Of a DNA stretch of 64,000 nucleotides, positions 53,680 through 61,728 are shown in pieces. Location: assembly GCA_029838195.1 (NCBI GenBank), contig JALGVJ010000024.1:1-64000 (forward strand), written 5' to 3'. The notes below the pieces were generated by a model. That model saw only the letters and a program-made list of their open reading frames with translations, was not told the DNA's origin and made no database searches. The position numbers were made by a program, and so were the translations under genes. Position 1 is the stretch's first letter. Each line of letters starts with the position of its first letter. Origin of the DNA: Promethearchaeota archaeon (GTDB lineage: Archaea; Asgardarchaeota; Lokiarchaeia; Sigyniarchaeales; SOKP01).

Positions 53680-53921
53680 TCAATTCTCACGTTTTTTAAA
53701 CCGCGAACCTTGATCCCCCAAATTATAATTTCCTTGAAAATTTCCGAAAAAGGCTTCAATTTTAGAACGTATGCGCAATTTTTTCTTCACATCATGCTTT
53801 TTTTTGAACGCTTTCCAGTCTCCTCTTTAAATTTATTACGAAATGTAACTTTTTTAGAAATAAATCTTTTCCGTTGAAACTTCTTTTGCTTGATTTTAAG
53901 TTTTCTAACGGTAATATACAT
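53680..53921 (-). pseudogene. Remnant of a transposase C-terminus
   Basis: Two frames each carry part: basic FRNKFKEETGKRSKK from 53921 on, then KHDVKKKLRIRSKIEAFFGN and FQGNYNLGDQGSRFKKREN to a TGA at 53680. The R-x-K-I-E-x-x-F-G-N pattern is like the C-terminal catalytic helix of IS4-group transposases. Frameshifted and without N-terminal part. Inverted repeats were not found. Confidence 0.5.
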
Positions 53922-53935
53922 GGAAATTCATTATT

Positions 53936-54544
53936 TTATTCAAATTTAAGTGGGCCATTATAATACTTGCTTGCCGGGCATCCTAAGCATTCTTTTTGGA
54001 TAAAAGCTTTACAAAATTTACAACACGTTTCACAAGGTGTTCGTTCATTTTTTTGATTTATCAACAAGGAAAATTTTAAGGGAAGATAAAGATCTTCTTC
54101 GAGTTCTCCTAAAATTAATATGTTTGATTTTCGCACTCCTTTTTGGTTATAAAGCATGCAAGAATGAAGGATCGTTTCTAAACTTTTTAAATCTTCGGCA
54201 TAAAATAATAAAAAATAATTATATTGCCCTATGATGTTAAAAAAATAGATTGTTCTTGGGCATTTTAAATAGATTGGCTTTAGTTTTTCTATACCTTCTT
54301 GATCTAATTCTAATAATAATATTCCTAATTTAAAATTTAATTTTGAAAAATTTAGCAATATTTGGGGTTTTATGAGACTATTTTTCAATAATTTTTCAAA
54401 GCGATTTTTAATGGCTACATGAGACATTCCTAATTCTTTACCGATTTTAGAATAATTTATTTTATTTTCTTTTTGAATAAAATTTAAAATTTTTAGATCT
54501 AACTTATCTAGGCGCGAATTTTCTCTCATGCGTTGTTTCCTCAT
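53936..54544 (-). CDS. AsnC/Lrp-like regulator with Cys-rich C-terminus
   Basis: 202 aa. HTH NKINYSKIGKELGMSHVAIK at the N-terminus; a central domain (FNIIGQYNYFLLFYAEDLKS) resembling Lrp-type RAM alternation; and a tail CETCCKFCKAF plus CLGCPASKYYNGP with six Cys, absent from normal Lrp proteins. It resembles 56938-57549 along its whole length. The Cys tail is a likely metal or metalloid sensor. A GTAAC-N5-GTAAC site lies just 5' of its start. Confidence 0.85.
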   Translation of the reverse strand: MRKQRMRENSRLDKLDLKILNFIQKENKINYSKIGKELGMSHVAIKNRFEKLLKNSLIKPQILLNFSKLNFKLGILLLELDQEGIEKLKPIYLKCPRTIYFFNIIGQYNYFLLFYAEDLKSLETILHSCMLYNQKGVRKSNILILGELEEDLYLPLKFSLLINQKNERTPCETCCKFCKAFIQKECLGCPASKYYNGPLKFE

Positions 54545-54585
54545 CTTTTAAACATTCTAATTTATTTTAAATTCTTTTAGTTAAA

Positions 54586-54600
54586 GTAACAAATTGTAAC
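54586..54600. promoter_or_regulatory. GTAACAAATTGTAAC direct-repeat site upstream of the regulator
   Basis: Within 60 bp of the regulator start (54544). It contains TGTAAC, also present as TTACA/TGTAA near the other two AsnC-like regulators; probable autoregulatory site. Confidence 0.5.
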
Positions 54601-54727
54601 ACTAAAATAAAACTTAATGAGTTTGTTTTAAATCTTTAATATCTTTCTTTAGAACCTTTTCGTTAAAAATATTTTGATTTAAGGAGACATCAACATTCTT
54701 GTTGTTCATTTCCGAAAGATGCAAGCG

Positions 54728-55060
54728 TTAATTCTCTTTATCTTTATTGGCATCATTTATTAGAGATTTAAGAATTTCATTGAGAAATTCATGAGCCAAA
54801 TCTATATTAGGAGTATTTGTTACACCAATCTTTTTAGTAGGAAATAAAGTAACATTTCGATTGAACATCCTTAAAGTAATTTTATTTTCATCTTGCAAAT
54901 AATTTACTTTCCCTGATGGAGTTTGCACGAATATTAAAGGTAATACATCATCAAGTTTATTGTATGCTTGCGCAACTTACCTAATATATCTTGGGGTTGT
55001 TAAAAATCGTAATAACTCTTTGATTTCAAAATTAGTAATTAAATCTGAACGAATTACTAT
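54728..55060 (-). pseudogene. Decayed copy of the family at the right edge of the window
   Basis: The track ORF 54728-54928 is the 3' part of a gene homologous to the one at 63733-64000: QTPSGKVNYLQ and LRMFNRNVTLF recur almost unchanged. Upstream, NFEIKELLRFLTTPRYIR then TAA (54979-54977, where the intact copy has TTT) shows a nonsense codon, and no start codon is left. The conserved Cys of LPCLTTPG is also lost. Confidence 0.8.
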
Positions 55061-55200
55061 TTTAATAAAATATCTTTAATTTCAACCTCTAAAAATCTAT
55101 GAACCTTAGAAAACGTAATCATTATCATTCTTTTGGTGATAGATTGTTGGACTGATTATAAAAATATTAACGAAATTAGTTTATTACTCGTTCTTATAAA

Positions 55201-56106
55201 TTAATTTTTCTTCCTAATACCGATTTCTTCTTGTTTGTTTTGGTTTTCCTTGAATTTTATGCTAGATTCATTAGAATTTCTTACCAAAATCCTATGAAAT
55301 CCCACGGCAGTTATTGATTGGAATGTAAATCCTATCGCAATCGATAAAGCTACTATGGGTCCAAATGATATCATTGCTATTCCTAACGCAATAGGTAAAT
55401 TTTTCATTCCTGAAGAATAAGCTAAAGCAATATTCCTTTTCCTATCAAAAATCTTAATACTTATTAGATACGCTACAGCAAATAAAATCGGGAATAGTGC
55501 TACAATTGGGAAAATTATAACAGCTAATAAATTCATGTTTTTTAATAAAACCAACATTGCATTATTAACTGATATAAACATCAAAAATACAGCGCATATT
55601 CCTGAACTTGCTGGGCTTATGGGTTGCCATTTTTTAACGTTTTTATTTTTCTGTTCCAAAATTTCCCTACAAAAAATACCAACAAGAAGAGGAATTAAAA
55701 TTGTATAAATTAATTGTAAAAACATGTCAAGGATATTAATTTGTACATGATTTCCGGCTAATAATATCATCAATAAAGGAATAAGAAGGGGTGCTAGTAT
55801 CATTGTTCCAATATTTATTGCTGCAGCAAGAGGAATATGGCCATTTAAAAGCCCTGTCCATACTAGCGCCATTCCCGCACACGGAACAACCCCTATTAAG
55901 ATAATCCCAACAGCAATATCTGATTCTGGAATGGATAAGGATAAAAAATAGCATATCAAGGGTGCTAAAATTAAATTTAATATTATCCCTATACCAAAAC
56001 CTTTTCTTTCTTTAAATGCAACCATAAAACTCTTGAAAGTCATAGTAAACCCCATAAAAGCAATCATTATTATCATAAAAATGGTTGTATAGGGTTTCAA
56101 TAACAT
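55201..56106 (-). CDS. ACR3/bile-acid-symporter-type exporter, start uncertain
   Basis: 301 aa with about nine to ten hydrophobic segments. GVVPCAGMALVWTGLLNGH is the ACR3-like PC-x-x-M-x-L-V-W motif. The reading frame remains open above 56106 (SLAIAIIVGIFTSIIGMLL), which is clearly the first membrane helix, but a TAA closes it near 56163 and no standard start precedes it. Either a non-standard start or a lost N-terminus. It may export arsenite or related oxyanions; it lies in the same direction as the flavoprotein and regulator upstream. Confidence 0.8.
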   Translation of the reverse strand: MLLKPYTTIFMIIMIAFMGFTMTFKSFMVAFKERKGFGIGIILNLILAPLICYFLSLSIPESDIAVGIILIGVVPCAGMALVWTGLLNGHIPLAAAINIGTMILAPLLIPLLMILLAGNHVQINILDMFLQLIYTILIPLLVGIFCREILEQKNKNVKKWQPISPASSGICAVFLMFISVNNAMLVLLKNMNLLAVIIFPIVALFPILFAVAYLISIKIFDRKRNIALAYSSGMKNLPIALGIAMISFGPIVALSIAIGFTFQSITAVGFHRILVRNSNESSIKFKENQNKQEEIGIRKKN

Positions 56107-56239
56107 TCCGATGATTGATGTAAAAATACCAACAATTATCGCGATTGCTAATGAACTTTAAAATATTTGGAAGCTTCTATTATTATACAAATTATCTTTA
56201 TATTTCTCTTTAAATTCTTGGACTCAAATTAGTCCACGA

Positions 56240-56326
56240 TCATATTTCAAACGAATCGTCTTTCTTGATTAAATTATTAGGATCAAGAACTCGCCGGATT
56301 AAATTTTTTATTATGTGTTTCATCAT
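56240..56326 (-). other. 28-codon ORF, possibly gene debris
   Basis: MMKHIIKNLIRRVLDPNNLI KKDDSFEI. 'RVLDPNNLI' resembles the tail of glycolate-oxidase-type flavoproteins, but nothing else is left. It lies between the flavoprotein and the ACR3-like gene. Confidence 0.25.
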
Positions 56327-56369
56327 TTCAACAAGTTATTTTTATTAATTCTTTCATTGATCTTGCACC

Positions 56370-56912
56370 TTAATCAAGTTTTTTGATTAATTTATGAAGT
56401 TCAAGAATACGCAATGCTAATCTTTCTGTTGCTTCAATTGCTTCAAAATCTGTTTTAATCTCGTTTACTTTAAAAGCTATTCCATTTACTCCTCTATTTG
56501 CCGGAATAATTTCGTGCTTAAGGAAAAATGCATGGATTGCCGTTATAGCATTCTCAGCGCCATATTTCCGCCCTACTACTATTGCTCCTCCAATTTTATT
56601 TTTTAATTTTCCTTTAATGGACCATGTCCTATCTATAAATGCTTTTAATTGAGCGGTTATGTTATTAAAAAAAACAGGGCTTCCCAAAACCATACCTTCA
56701 CATTCCAAAAGTAATGGTATAAGGATTTCTGTCATATCATCATTTATAGTGCATTTAGCTGTTTTAAGGCATGTCCAACAAGCATTACAAGGATGAATAT
56801 TATAATCGATTATTTTTATGAAACGTCCTCCCGTAATGGATAAAGCTAAGCCTAACAAATAATCCGTGTTGCTTCTTTTTCTTGGACTTCCTGAAATGTA
56901 AAGAATGTTCAT
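56370..56912 (-). CDS. NADPH-dependent FMN reductase/iron-sulfur flavoprotein-like
   Basis: 180 aa flavodoxin fold. The FMN phosphate loop is ISGSPRKRSNTDYLL; a Cys group HPCNACWTCLKTAKC is present; and VLGSPVFFNNITAQLKAFID is the flavin-ring loop. This is the pattern of the archaeal iron-sulfur flavoproteins. It starts 25 bp after the regulator and precedes an ACR3-like gene, suggesting reduction of a metalloid or quinone-type substrate before export. Confidence 0.87.
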   Translation of the reverse strand: MNILYISGSPRKRSNTDYLLGLALSITGGRFIKIIDYNIHPCNACWTCLKTAKCTINDDMTEILIPLLLECEGMVLGSPVFFNNITAQLKAFIDRTWSIKGKLKNKIGGAIVVGRKYGAENAITAIHAFFLKHEIIPANRGVNGIAFKVNEIKTDFEAIEATERLALRILELHKLIKKLD

Positions 56913-56937
56913 GTTAATTTTTTTTTAAATTTCATAA

Positions 56938-57549
56938 TTATTCTTGAGCTTTAAAGGGCCCTATGTAATGTTTCGAGGCAGGGCAACCTATACACTGTTT
57001 GATTTTAAATTTTTCGCAATCTTTACAGCAAATTCCGCAAGGAGCGTTCTCAGAATTTATATAAAATGTATTATGTTTTAGTGGAAAGAAGAGAGGTTTA
57101 TTTACATTTCCAATGAGTAGTAAATTTGATTTTCTGATTCCCTTTAGATTATAGAGCATGCAAGAATTTAAAATTGTTTCGAATGTATGTTGATCTTCAC
57201 CATAGAATAAAACAGCAAGATTATATTTTCCCATAATATTAAAGGAATAAAGAACTCTCGGGCATTTATCATAAATAGATAATATTTTATCTATCTCCTG
57301 ATATTCCAATTCTAACAATAATAGTCCTAATTTCATGTTAAATTTACTGAAATTAAATTCTGCCCGTACTTTAATTATATTCTTATTTATTAAATTCTCA
57401 ATCCTTTTTTTTATTGAAACATGTGTTAGCCCTAAATGTCGAGCGATTTTTGAATAGCTTGTTCTTCCATCTTTAGTCAATGTATCTAAGATATAGAAAT
57501 TAATCCTATCATTTTTTAAATCTTTAAATTTTCTCTCTTTTTCTTTCAT
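56938..57549 (-). CDS. AsnC/Lrp-like regulator with Cys-rich C-terminus
   Basis: 203 aa. HTH GRTSYSKIARHLGLTHVSIK; middle domain with FNIMGKYNLAVLFYGEDQHT and SCMLYNLKGIRKSNLLLIG; tail CGICCKDCEKFKIKQCIGCP with ASKHYIGP. Same architecture as 53936-54544. First gene of an operon with the flavoprotein (25 bp) and, further down, the ACR3-like exporter. The six-Cys tail probably senses metal(loid). Confidence 0.86.
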   Translation of the reverse strand: MKEKERKFKDLKNDRINFYILDTLTKDGRTSYSKIARHLGLTHVSIKKRIENLINKNIIKVRAEFNFSKFNMKLGLLLLELEYQEIDKILSIYDKCPRVLYSFNIMGKYNLAVLFYGEDQHTFETILNSCMLYNLKGIRKSNLLLIGNVNKPLFFPLKHNTFYINSENAPCGICCKDCEKFKIKQCIGCPASKHYIGPFKAQE

Positions 57550-57552
57550 TCA

Positions 57553-57620
57553 GTTACATGATATTAATATTATTATTAAAATTTTAGCAATTTGTGATTA
57601 AAAAATCTACAATCTGTAAC
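57553..57620. promoter_or_regulatory. GTTACA ... TGTAAC half-sites upstream of the regulator
   Basis: GTTACA at 57553-57558 and TGTAAC at 57615-57620 form widely spaced inverted half-sites just above the regulator start (57549). The same hexamers occur at 44124-44136 and 54586-54600 next to its paralogues. Confidence 0.45.
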
Positions 57621-57737
57621 CAAACCATCAAAACCATCAAATCCCTAAATACTCAGCCTAAATACCACAAATTAGACGAACTTTATTACAATATGTGGAT
57701 AAATCAATGAAAAAAATAATTAAAAGGAAATAATGAA

Positions 57738-58171
57738 AAATATGTTCCTGTCTGCTATGATAAACATAATTTAGAACATGGTTATAATTCGGATATTGAT
57801 GATAAAATGATCCTCTTTAAAGAGAGGTAAGACAAATGTACTAAAAATCATGTGCGGTCGTGTTTAACTTAAGAGCCCGTATTTCCCTATATAATATGTT
57901 AGTATTTATAAATTCACTAAAGAAATTACCATGCATGTGGAAAAGATCTTAAAAAAATATAATATTCCTTGTGTTTCCCCCGCATGTTCTTTTTTTTGTT
58001 CTTGATAATAGATATAGATCTGATTTAAAACGAGAAAAAATAACGGAAAAAAAATATTTCTTGAATAATTTTTTAATGGTGAGAAAGTAGATCCTTTTAT
58101 CACTTCGTAAGGAGCAGTATTTACATTTTAGAAAGCGCTTGAAGGAAAAAGTTCCTAAAGAAAAGAAGTGA
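57738..58171 (+). pseudogene. Degraded coding region, transposase-like
   Basis: A plus-strand frame reads KYVPVCYDKHNLEHGYNSDI and DDKMILFKER, then after a TAA continues DKCTKNHVRSCLT. Later pieces (EKILKKYNIPCVSPACSFF, DRYRSDLKREKITEKKYF, EQYLHFRKRLKEKVP) are also protein-like but broken by stops. Possibly a dead IS1182-group transposase; identification is tentative. The remaining spacer to 58332 has nothing else. The minus-strand ORF 57906-58103 is a shadow of this. Confidence 0.4.
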
Positions 58172-58332
58172 TAGTTTTCTTTGAATAAACTTTATTAAAA
58201 GCAAGGGATGAAAGTATTGTTTCAATGAAATATGATATTCAATTTTACGTTGAAATTTTAATCATTCTTCTTACTATTTTTAAAAAGGTAAATCATCATG
58301 AAAAACAAGCATGTTTTTTATTCAGCCTATTT

Positions 58333-58731
58333 TCATATCAAAGAGAGTTGTTCATTGATAAAATTAAGAAGTTCTTTAAAATTTTCCCTAATTAGTTCAT
58401 AATGCGTGAAATATCCTCGCTTTATACCCCGGATTAATCCTGATTTTTCAAGAAGTTTTAGATGATGGGAAATGGATGATTGAGATTTATCTAATATTGC
58501 TTCCAATTCACAGACGCAAAAATCCTTTTGATTTAATATCTTTATTATTTTCAATCGGGTATCATTCCCTAAAATATTAAAAAATTCAGCTAATTCTTTT
58601 AGGATTTTATTTTTATCCAGCTCTTTTCCCTTTTGATGTAATTGTTCAAAATAATCCATTAAATCCTCATTCTTTAAATCCACGCACATTTTAAGACTAT
58701 CAATTATTTCCAATTTCCTTTCTTGTTTCAT
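58333..58731 (-). CDS. ArsR-family metalloregulator
   Basis: 132 aa. An ~40-residue helical N-terminal extension precedes FFNILGNDTRLKIIKILNQK, DFCVCELEAILDKSQSSISH (CVCEL metal site plus recognition helix) and a wing. Divergent from an ACR3 gene, with dyad and tandem repeats in between, so it is the likely repressor of that exporter. Confidence 0.9.
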   Translation of the reverse strand: MKQERKLEIIDSLKMCVDLKNEDLMDYFEQLHQKGKELDKNKILKELAEFFNILGNDTRLKIIKILNQKDFCVCELEAILDKSQSSISHHLKLLEKSGLIRGIKRGYFTHYELIRENFKELLNFINEQLSLI

Positions 58732-58752
58732 TTCTAAATTTATTAAGTCTTT

Positions 58753-58781
58753 TTCTTATTCATATATTATTGTTATAAGAA
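58753..58781. promoter_or_regulatory. TTCTTAT-N15-ATAAGAA inverted repeat (ArsR operator candidate)
   Basis: Perfect 7-bp arms around a 15-bp AT-rich centre lie just upstream of the ArsR start (58731), on the side of the ACR3 promoter. AT-richness raises the chance of coincidence. Confidence 0.45.
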
Positions 58782-58790
58782 TAAAAAATT

Positions 58791-58857
58791 ATCTGAATCG
58801 AAGAATACGAATTCGGACCGAGGAATGTGGATCTGAATCGAAGAGTATAAATCTGAT
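58791..58857. repeat. Three-plus copies of a 20-bp repeat upstream of ACR3
   Basis: Units ATCTGAATCGAAGAATACGA, ATTCGGACCGAGGAATGTGG, ATCTGAATCGAAGAGTATAA and a partial ATCTGAT follow each other with exactly 20-bp period (about two helical turns). They lie between ArsR and ACR3; probable regulatory array. Confidence 0.75.
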
Positions 58858-58903
58858 CTAATATTCCAATCAAATAAAACCATTAAAAAAATTTGATTTA
58901 AAA

Positions 58904-60013
58904 ATGAAAGAACAAGAAATTGAAGTGAGAAAAGTGCAAGAGTCCAAGAAACATGAGGATGGAGAGGGGTTAGGGATCTTTGAAAAATTTTTGCCTGCTT
59001 GGATTGCCATTTGTATTTTTATCGGCATCTTGATGTCTCAATTCATCCCTGGTTTAAGTGAAGCGATCGATTCTTGGCAAGTGAGAGGAATTTCCATTCC
59101 CATTGGCATCTGCCTGTTCTTGATGATGTATCCCGCCATGCTAAACTTACAAGCTTCTGAATTGAAAAAATTAAGAAAAGATCCAAAACCAATCATTCTA
59201 ACCCTCTTTTCTAATTGGATAGTTGCTCCTCTTGTTGGGGTTTGGATGGCCATTACTTTCGTTGGCAATAATCCTCAACTCGTCTTAGCAGTAATCCTTT
59301 TGAATGCTAGTCCATGTACTGCAATGGTTTTGGTCTGGGGCTGGTTAGCAAAAGGACATCAGGAACAGAACGTCATTACCACGAGTTTGAACACGGTATC
59401 AATCATTTTCTTTTACATTCCGGTGGTTTATCTTTTAGTAAGCATTGCAAACATAACCTTAGAGAAAAAAATACCTCTCGATATCTTGACGCTTTTAATT
59501 TCTTTAGTCGTGTTTATTGGGTTGCCTCTTTTTTTAGGAGTCGTGAGTAAAAAAACGCTCATTAATTCGAAAGGAGAGGATTGGTTTAACAATAAATATC
59601 GTCCAACGGTCTCTAAAATTGCTATTATCGCTCTCTTAATGACCTTGATCATATTATTTTCTTTAAACGGAGAAGTTCTCATTGCTCATCCTGATTTGTT
59701 GGTGCAAGTATCCATACCTCTCTTAATTGGATTCGCAATCGTCGTTGGATATAATATTTTAATAACAAAATTAGCAAAATTGGATTACAAGCACGCCATA
59801 ATCACGATTATAATCGGGTCATCAAGTCATTTTGAAATAGCTATTGCTGTAGCGGTTGCAATGCACGGAATTGGTTCTGTGGCGGCATTGGGAACAACTA
59901 TGGGGCTCTTCTGGGAAGTACCCATAATGCTTTCCTTGGTATATCTCGGTAGATTCTTAGGTAAAAAAGGGTTTTGGAAAGGATACGTGGATACGATTTC
60001 AAAATATAAATAA
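58904..60013 (+). CDS. acr3: ACR3-family arsenite exporter
   Basis: 369 aa, about ten hydrophobic segments, with the ACR3 hallmark NASPCTAMVLVWGWLAKGH carrying the essential Cys. Opening FEKFLPAWIAICIFIGI and ICLFLMMYPAMLNLQASEL are standard. The last segment IAVAVAMHGIGSVAALGTTM is also conserved. Preceded by a 20-bp repeat array and divergent from ArsR. Function: As(III)/Sb(III) extrusion driven by the proton gradient. Confidence 0.93.
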   Translation: MKEQEIEVRKVQESKKHEDGEGLGIFEKFLPAWIAICIFIGILMSQFIPGLSEAIDSWQVRGISIPIGICLFLMMYPAMLNLQASELKKLRKDPKPIILTLFSNWIVAPLVGVWMAITFVGNNPQLVLAVILLNASPCTAMVLVWGWLAKGHQEQNVITTSLNTVSIIFFYIPVVYLLVSIANITLEKKIPLDILTLLISLVVFIGLPLFLGVVSKKTLINSKGEDWFNNKYRPTVSKIAIIALLMTLIILFSLNGEVLIAHPDLLVQVSIPLLIGFAIVVGYNILITKLAKLDYKHAIITIIIGSSSHFEIAIAVAVAMHGIGSVAALGTTMGLFWEVPIMLSLVYLGRFLGKKGFWKGYVDTISKYK

Positions 60014-60120
60014 ATCGATTTTTTAATTTTTTTTTAAGGATTATTTTTTTCTTAGAATGAAGGGTGAAAATAAACACTACTAATAAATAATAATAAATAG
60101 AAAATTATAGGGAAAAATCA

Positions 60121-60466
60121 TGAAAAAAAATTAAATTAACTATTTTTACACCTGATCCAGAAAAAAATACTTTCTAAAGGCAAAGAGAATGTCGTGGAAA
60201 TAGATGCTGAAGGTTCTATTATAGATGTTTTAATTAAAATCGATAAAAATATGATGGAGAATCATGAAAAATCAATTTTTTCTCTATATAAAGGCTTAAT
60301 ACATTGTTATTTACAGCTGATTTGGGATGTTGAAGAAAATAAAATATATGAGGATTATGGCGTTGATGCGTACGGGTCTAATAAAAAATTCATTCCACTA
60401 AGAGAAGATGTGAATTATCCTCTTTCTCATCATTCTGAAATAACCATTACCGTACATGCGGATTGA
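60121..60466 (+). pseudogene. Frameshifted gene, possibly a beta-grasp (MoaD/ubiquitin-like) protein
   Basis: The track ORF (60194-60466) is the 3' part. Two single-base shifts away, an ATG at 60121 gives MKKIKLTIFTPDPEKNTF, then KGKENVVEIDAEGSIIDVLI. Together about 115 aa with the strand-turn-strand-helix layout of MoaD/ThiS-like folds. The C-terminus is HSEITITVHAD rather than GG, so classic conjugation is not supported. The shifts are in an A run and near a TTTC, so sequencing error is possible. Confidence 0.5.
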
Positions 60467-60725
60467 TGAGCAGACAACATGAAAAAATGATTGGATTTTG
60501 GAACCTTTAAGCGATTCCTTAGAACCAAATTCGGAAAAGCTGACGAGAGATTTAAACCTTGTTTTGAATTGAAACGAACATAATTGAAATAATGGGACGA
60601 GCTCTTTCAATAAACCTTAGTGAAAGAAGGACAATGGGATTGCATTCCTTGAAAATTTATTCAAAGAATCCTTAAAAAGTATTAGTATCTTTAGCAAATT
60701 AGCATCATTACTAACAAAATTGATT
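60467..60725. other. Spacer with no clear gene
   Basis: Region between the broken gene and ArsR. A few protein-like codons occur in more than one frame (for example KADERFKPCFELKRT-like), but no convincing continuous reading. No repeats. Confidence 0.35.
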
Positions 60726-61115
60726 TTAATTAAGGAATTTCTCTTTTAGCAGATTCAATCGCTTTTCTAATTCTTCTTTATTTAAGACATAAAATGCAAA
60801 CTTTCCTTTTTTCCAAGCTCGAATTAAATTAGCTTTTTCTAAGATTCTCAAATGATGAGAGATAGTTGGCTGGGCTTTATTTAATATTACTGCAAGTTCA
60901 CATACACAATATTCATCATCTATTAAAAGTTCTAAAAGATGAACCCGTGTTTTATTTCCTAACACATTACAAAAGGTCCATAATGGATTATTTTCCTCTA
61001 AATTTGATAATAATTTTCGTTTATTTTTTAATTCTTTATATCGGGTCCTCCCATCATTAATATTTCTACAAGCACTTAAAGAAATAATTAAATCGTCAAA
61101 TTTTTTATTTTTCAT
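60726..61115 (-). CDS. ArsR-family metalloregulator
   Basis: 129 aa. FCNVLGNKTRVHLLELLIDD, EYCVCELAVILNKAQPTISH (CVCEL site and recognition helix), LRILEKANLIRAW and a wing. The N-terminal ~45 residues are helical. Divergent from the DGC-antiporter operon, which it may regulate; AT-rich 15-bp repeats lie between them. Confidence 0.9.
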   Translation of the reverse strand: MKNKKFDDLIISLSACRNINDGRTRYKELKNKRKLLSNLEENNPLWTFCNVLGNKTRVHLLELLIDDEYCVCELAVILNKAQPTISHHLRILEKANLIRAWKKGKFAFYVLNKEELEKRLNLLKEKFLN

Positions 61116-61138
61116 TTTTAAATACCATTCTGTTTATG

Positions 61139-61278
61139 TTAATATATTTTTAAAAGTTGTTAATAAATAAAAATTTTTGTTGCAATCGATAATTTTTTTT
61201 TCAAATCCAAATATTTTTATTTGACTAAAAATTCTTCATGATTATAAAAATTACTTTTAACTTTTAATATATTTTTAA
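61139..61278. promoter_or_regulatory. 15-bp direct repeat TTAATATATTTTTAA in divergent promoter
   Basis: Exact copies at 61139-61153 and 61264-61278, one near each of the divergent ArsR and DGC starts. Because the word is only A and T it may be TATA elements rather than operators. Confidence 0.4.
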
Positions 61279-61314
61279 GAGATTTAAAAATTATAAATTT
61301 AAAAGGCAAAAAAG

Positions 61315-61725
61315 ATGGAAAATGGAAACCATACAAAAAACGTTCCTGAAAATGCACTTTTTTGTTGTTTTGGTTGCATGTCAAGTGTTGGCACTCTTAC
61401 AGGAGTGGCCATGCTTGAGGCTTATAAGAGGTTGGATCACGATAAAAATGGTCTTTTTTGTACTTCTGCTATTGCTATAGGTGTGCCAAAGCATAAAGCT
61501 ACGACGGAGAAAGCTAAGAATATTATTGTTATCGATGGATGTTATAATCGATGTGCCAAGCGAATTCTCGAAAACAATGGTTTTAAAGTAGATCGGTATC
61601 TAAATTTATTCAAAAACTTAAAAATTGAAAAGAGAGGCCCATTTAAACCATTTGAATACACTCAAGAAGAGTTTGAGAGTGCAGTTAATGCAATAATTAA
61701 AATATGTATTGAAGAGGTGAATTAA
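61315..61725 (+). CDS. DGC-domain putative zinc-binding protein
   Basis: 136 aa. FCCFGCMSSVGTLTGVAM, LFCTSAIAIG and VIDGCYNRCAKRIL carry the DGC cysteines, with one additional Cys pair (CCFGC) at the N-terminus compared with its paralogues. First gene of an operon with the antiporter (3-bp spacing). Confidence 0.8.
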   Translation: MENGNHTKNVPENALFCCFGCMSSVGTLTGVAMLEAYKRLDHDKNGLFCTSAIAIGVPKHKATTEKAKNIIVIDGCYNRCAKRILENNGFKVDRYLNLFKNLKIEKRGPFKPFEYTQEEFESAVNAIIKICIEEVN

Positions 61726-61728
61726 ATA

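Noticed and set aside
57906-58103. Minus-strand 65-aa ORF of the track
   Set aside because: Hydrophobic and Lys-rich by antisense of the degraded plus-strand coding region; no start signal or conserved feature.
60398-60610. Minus-strand 70-aa ORF
   Set aside because: Overlaps the frameshifted plus-strand gene and lacks any start signal; composition not convincing.
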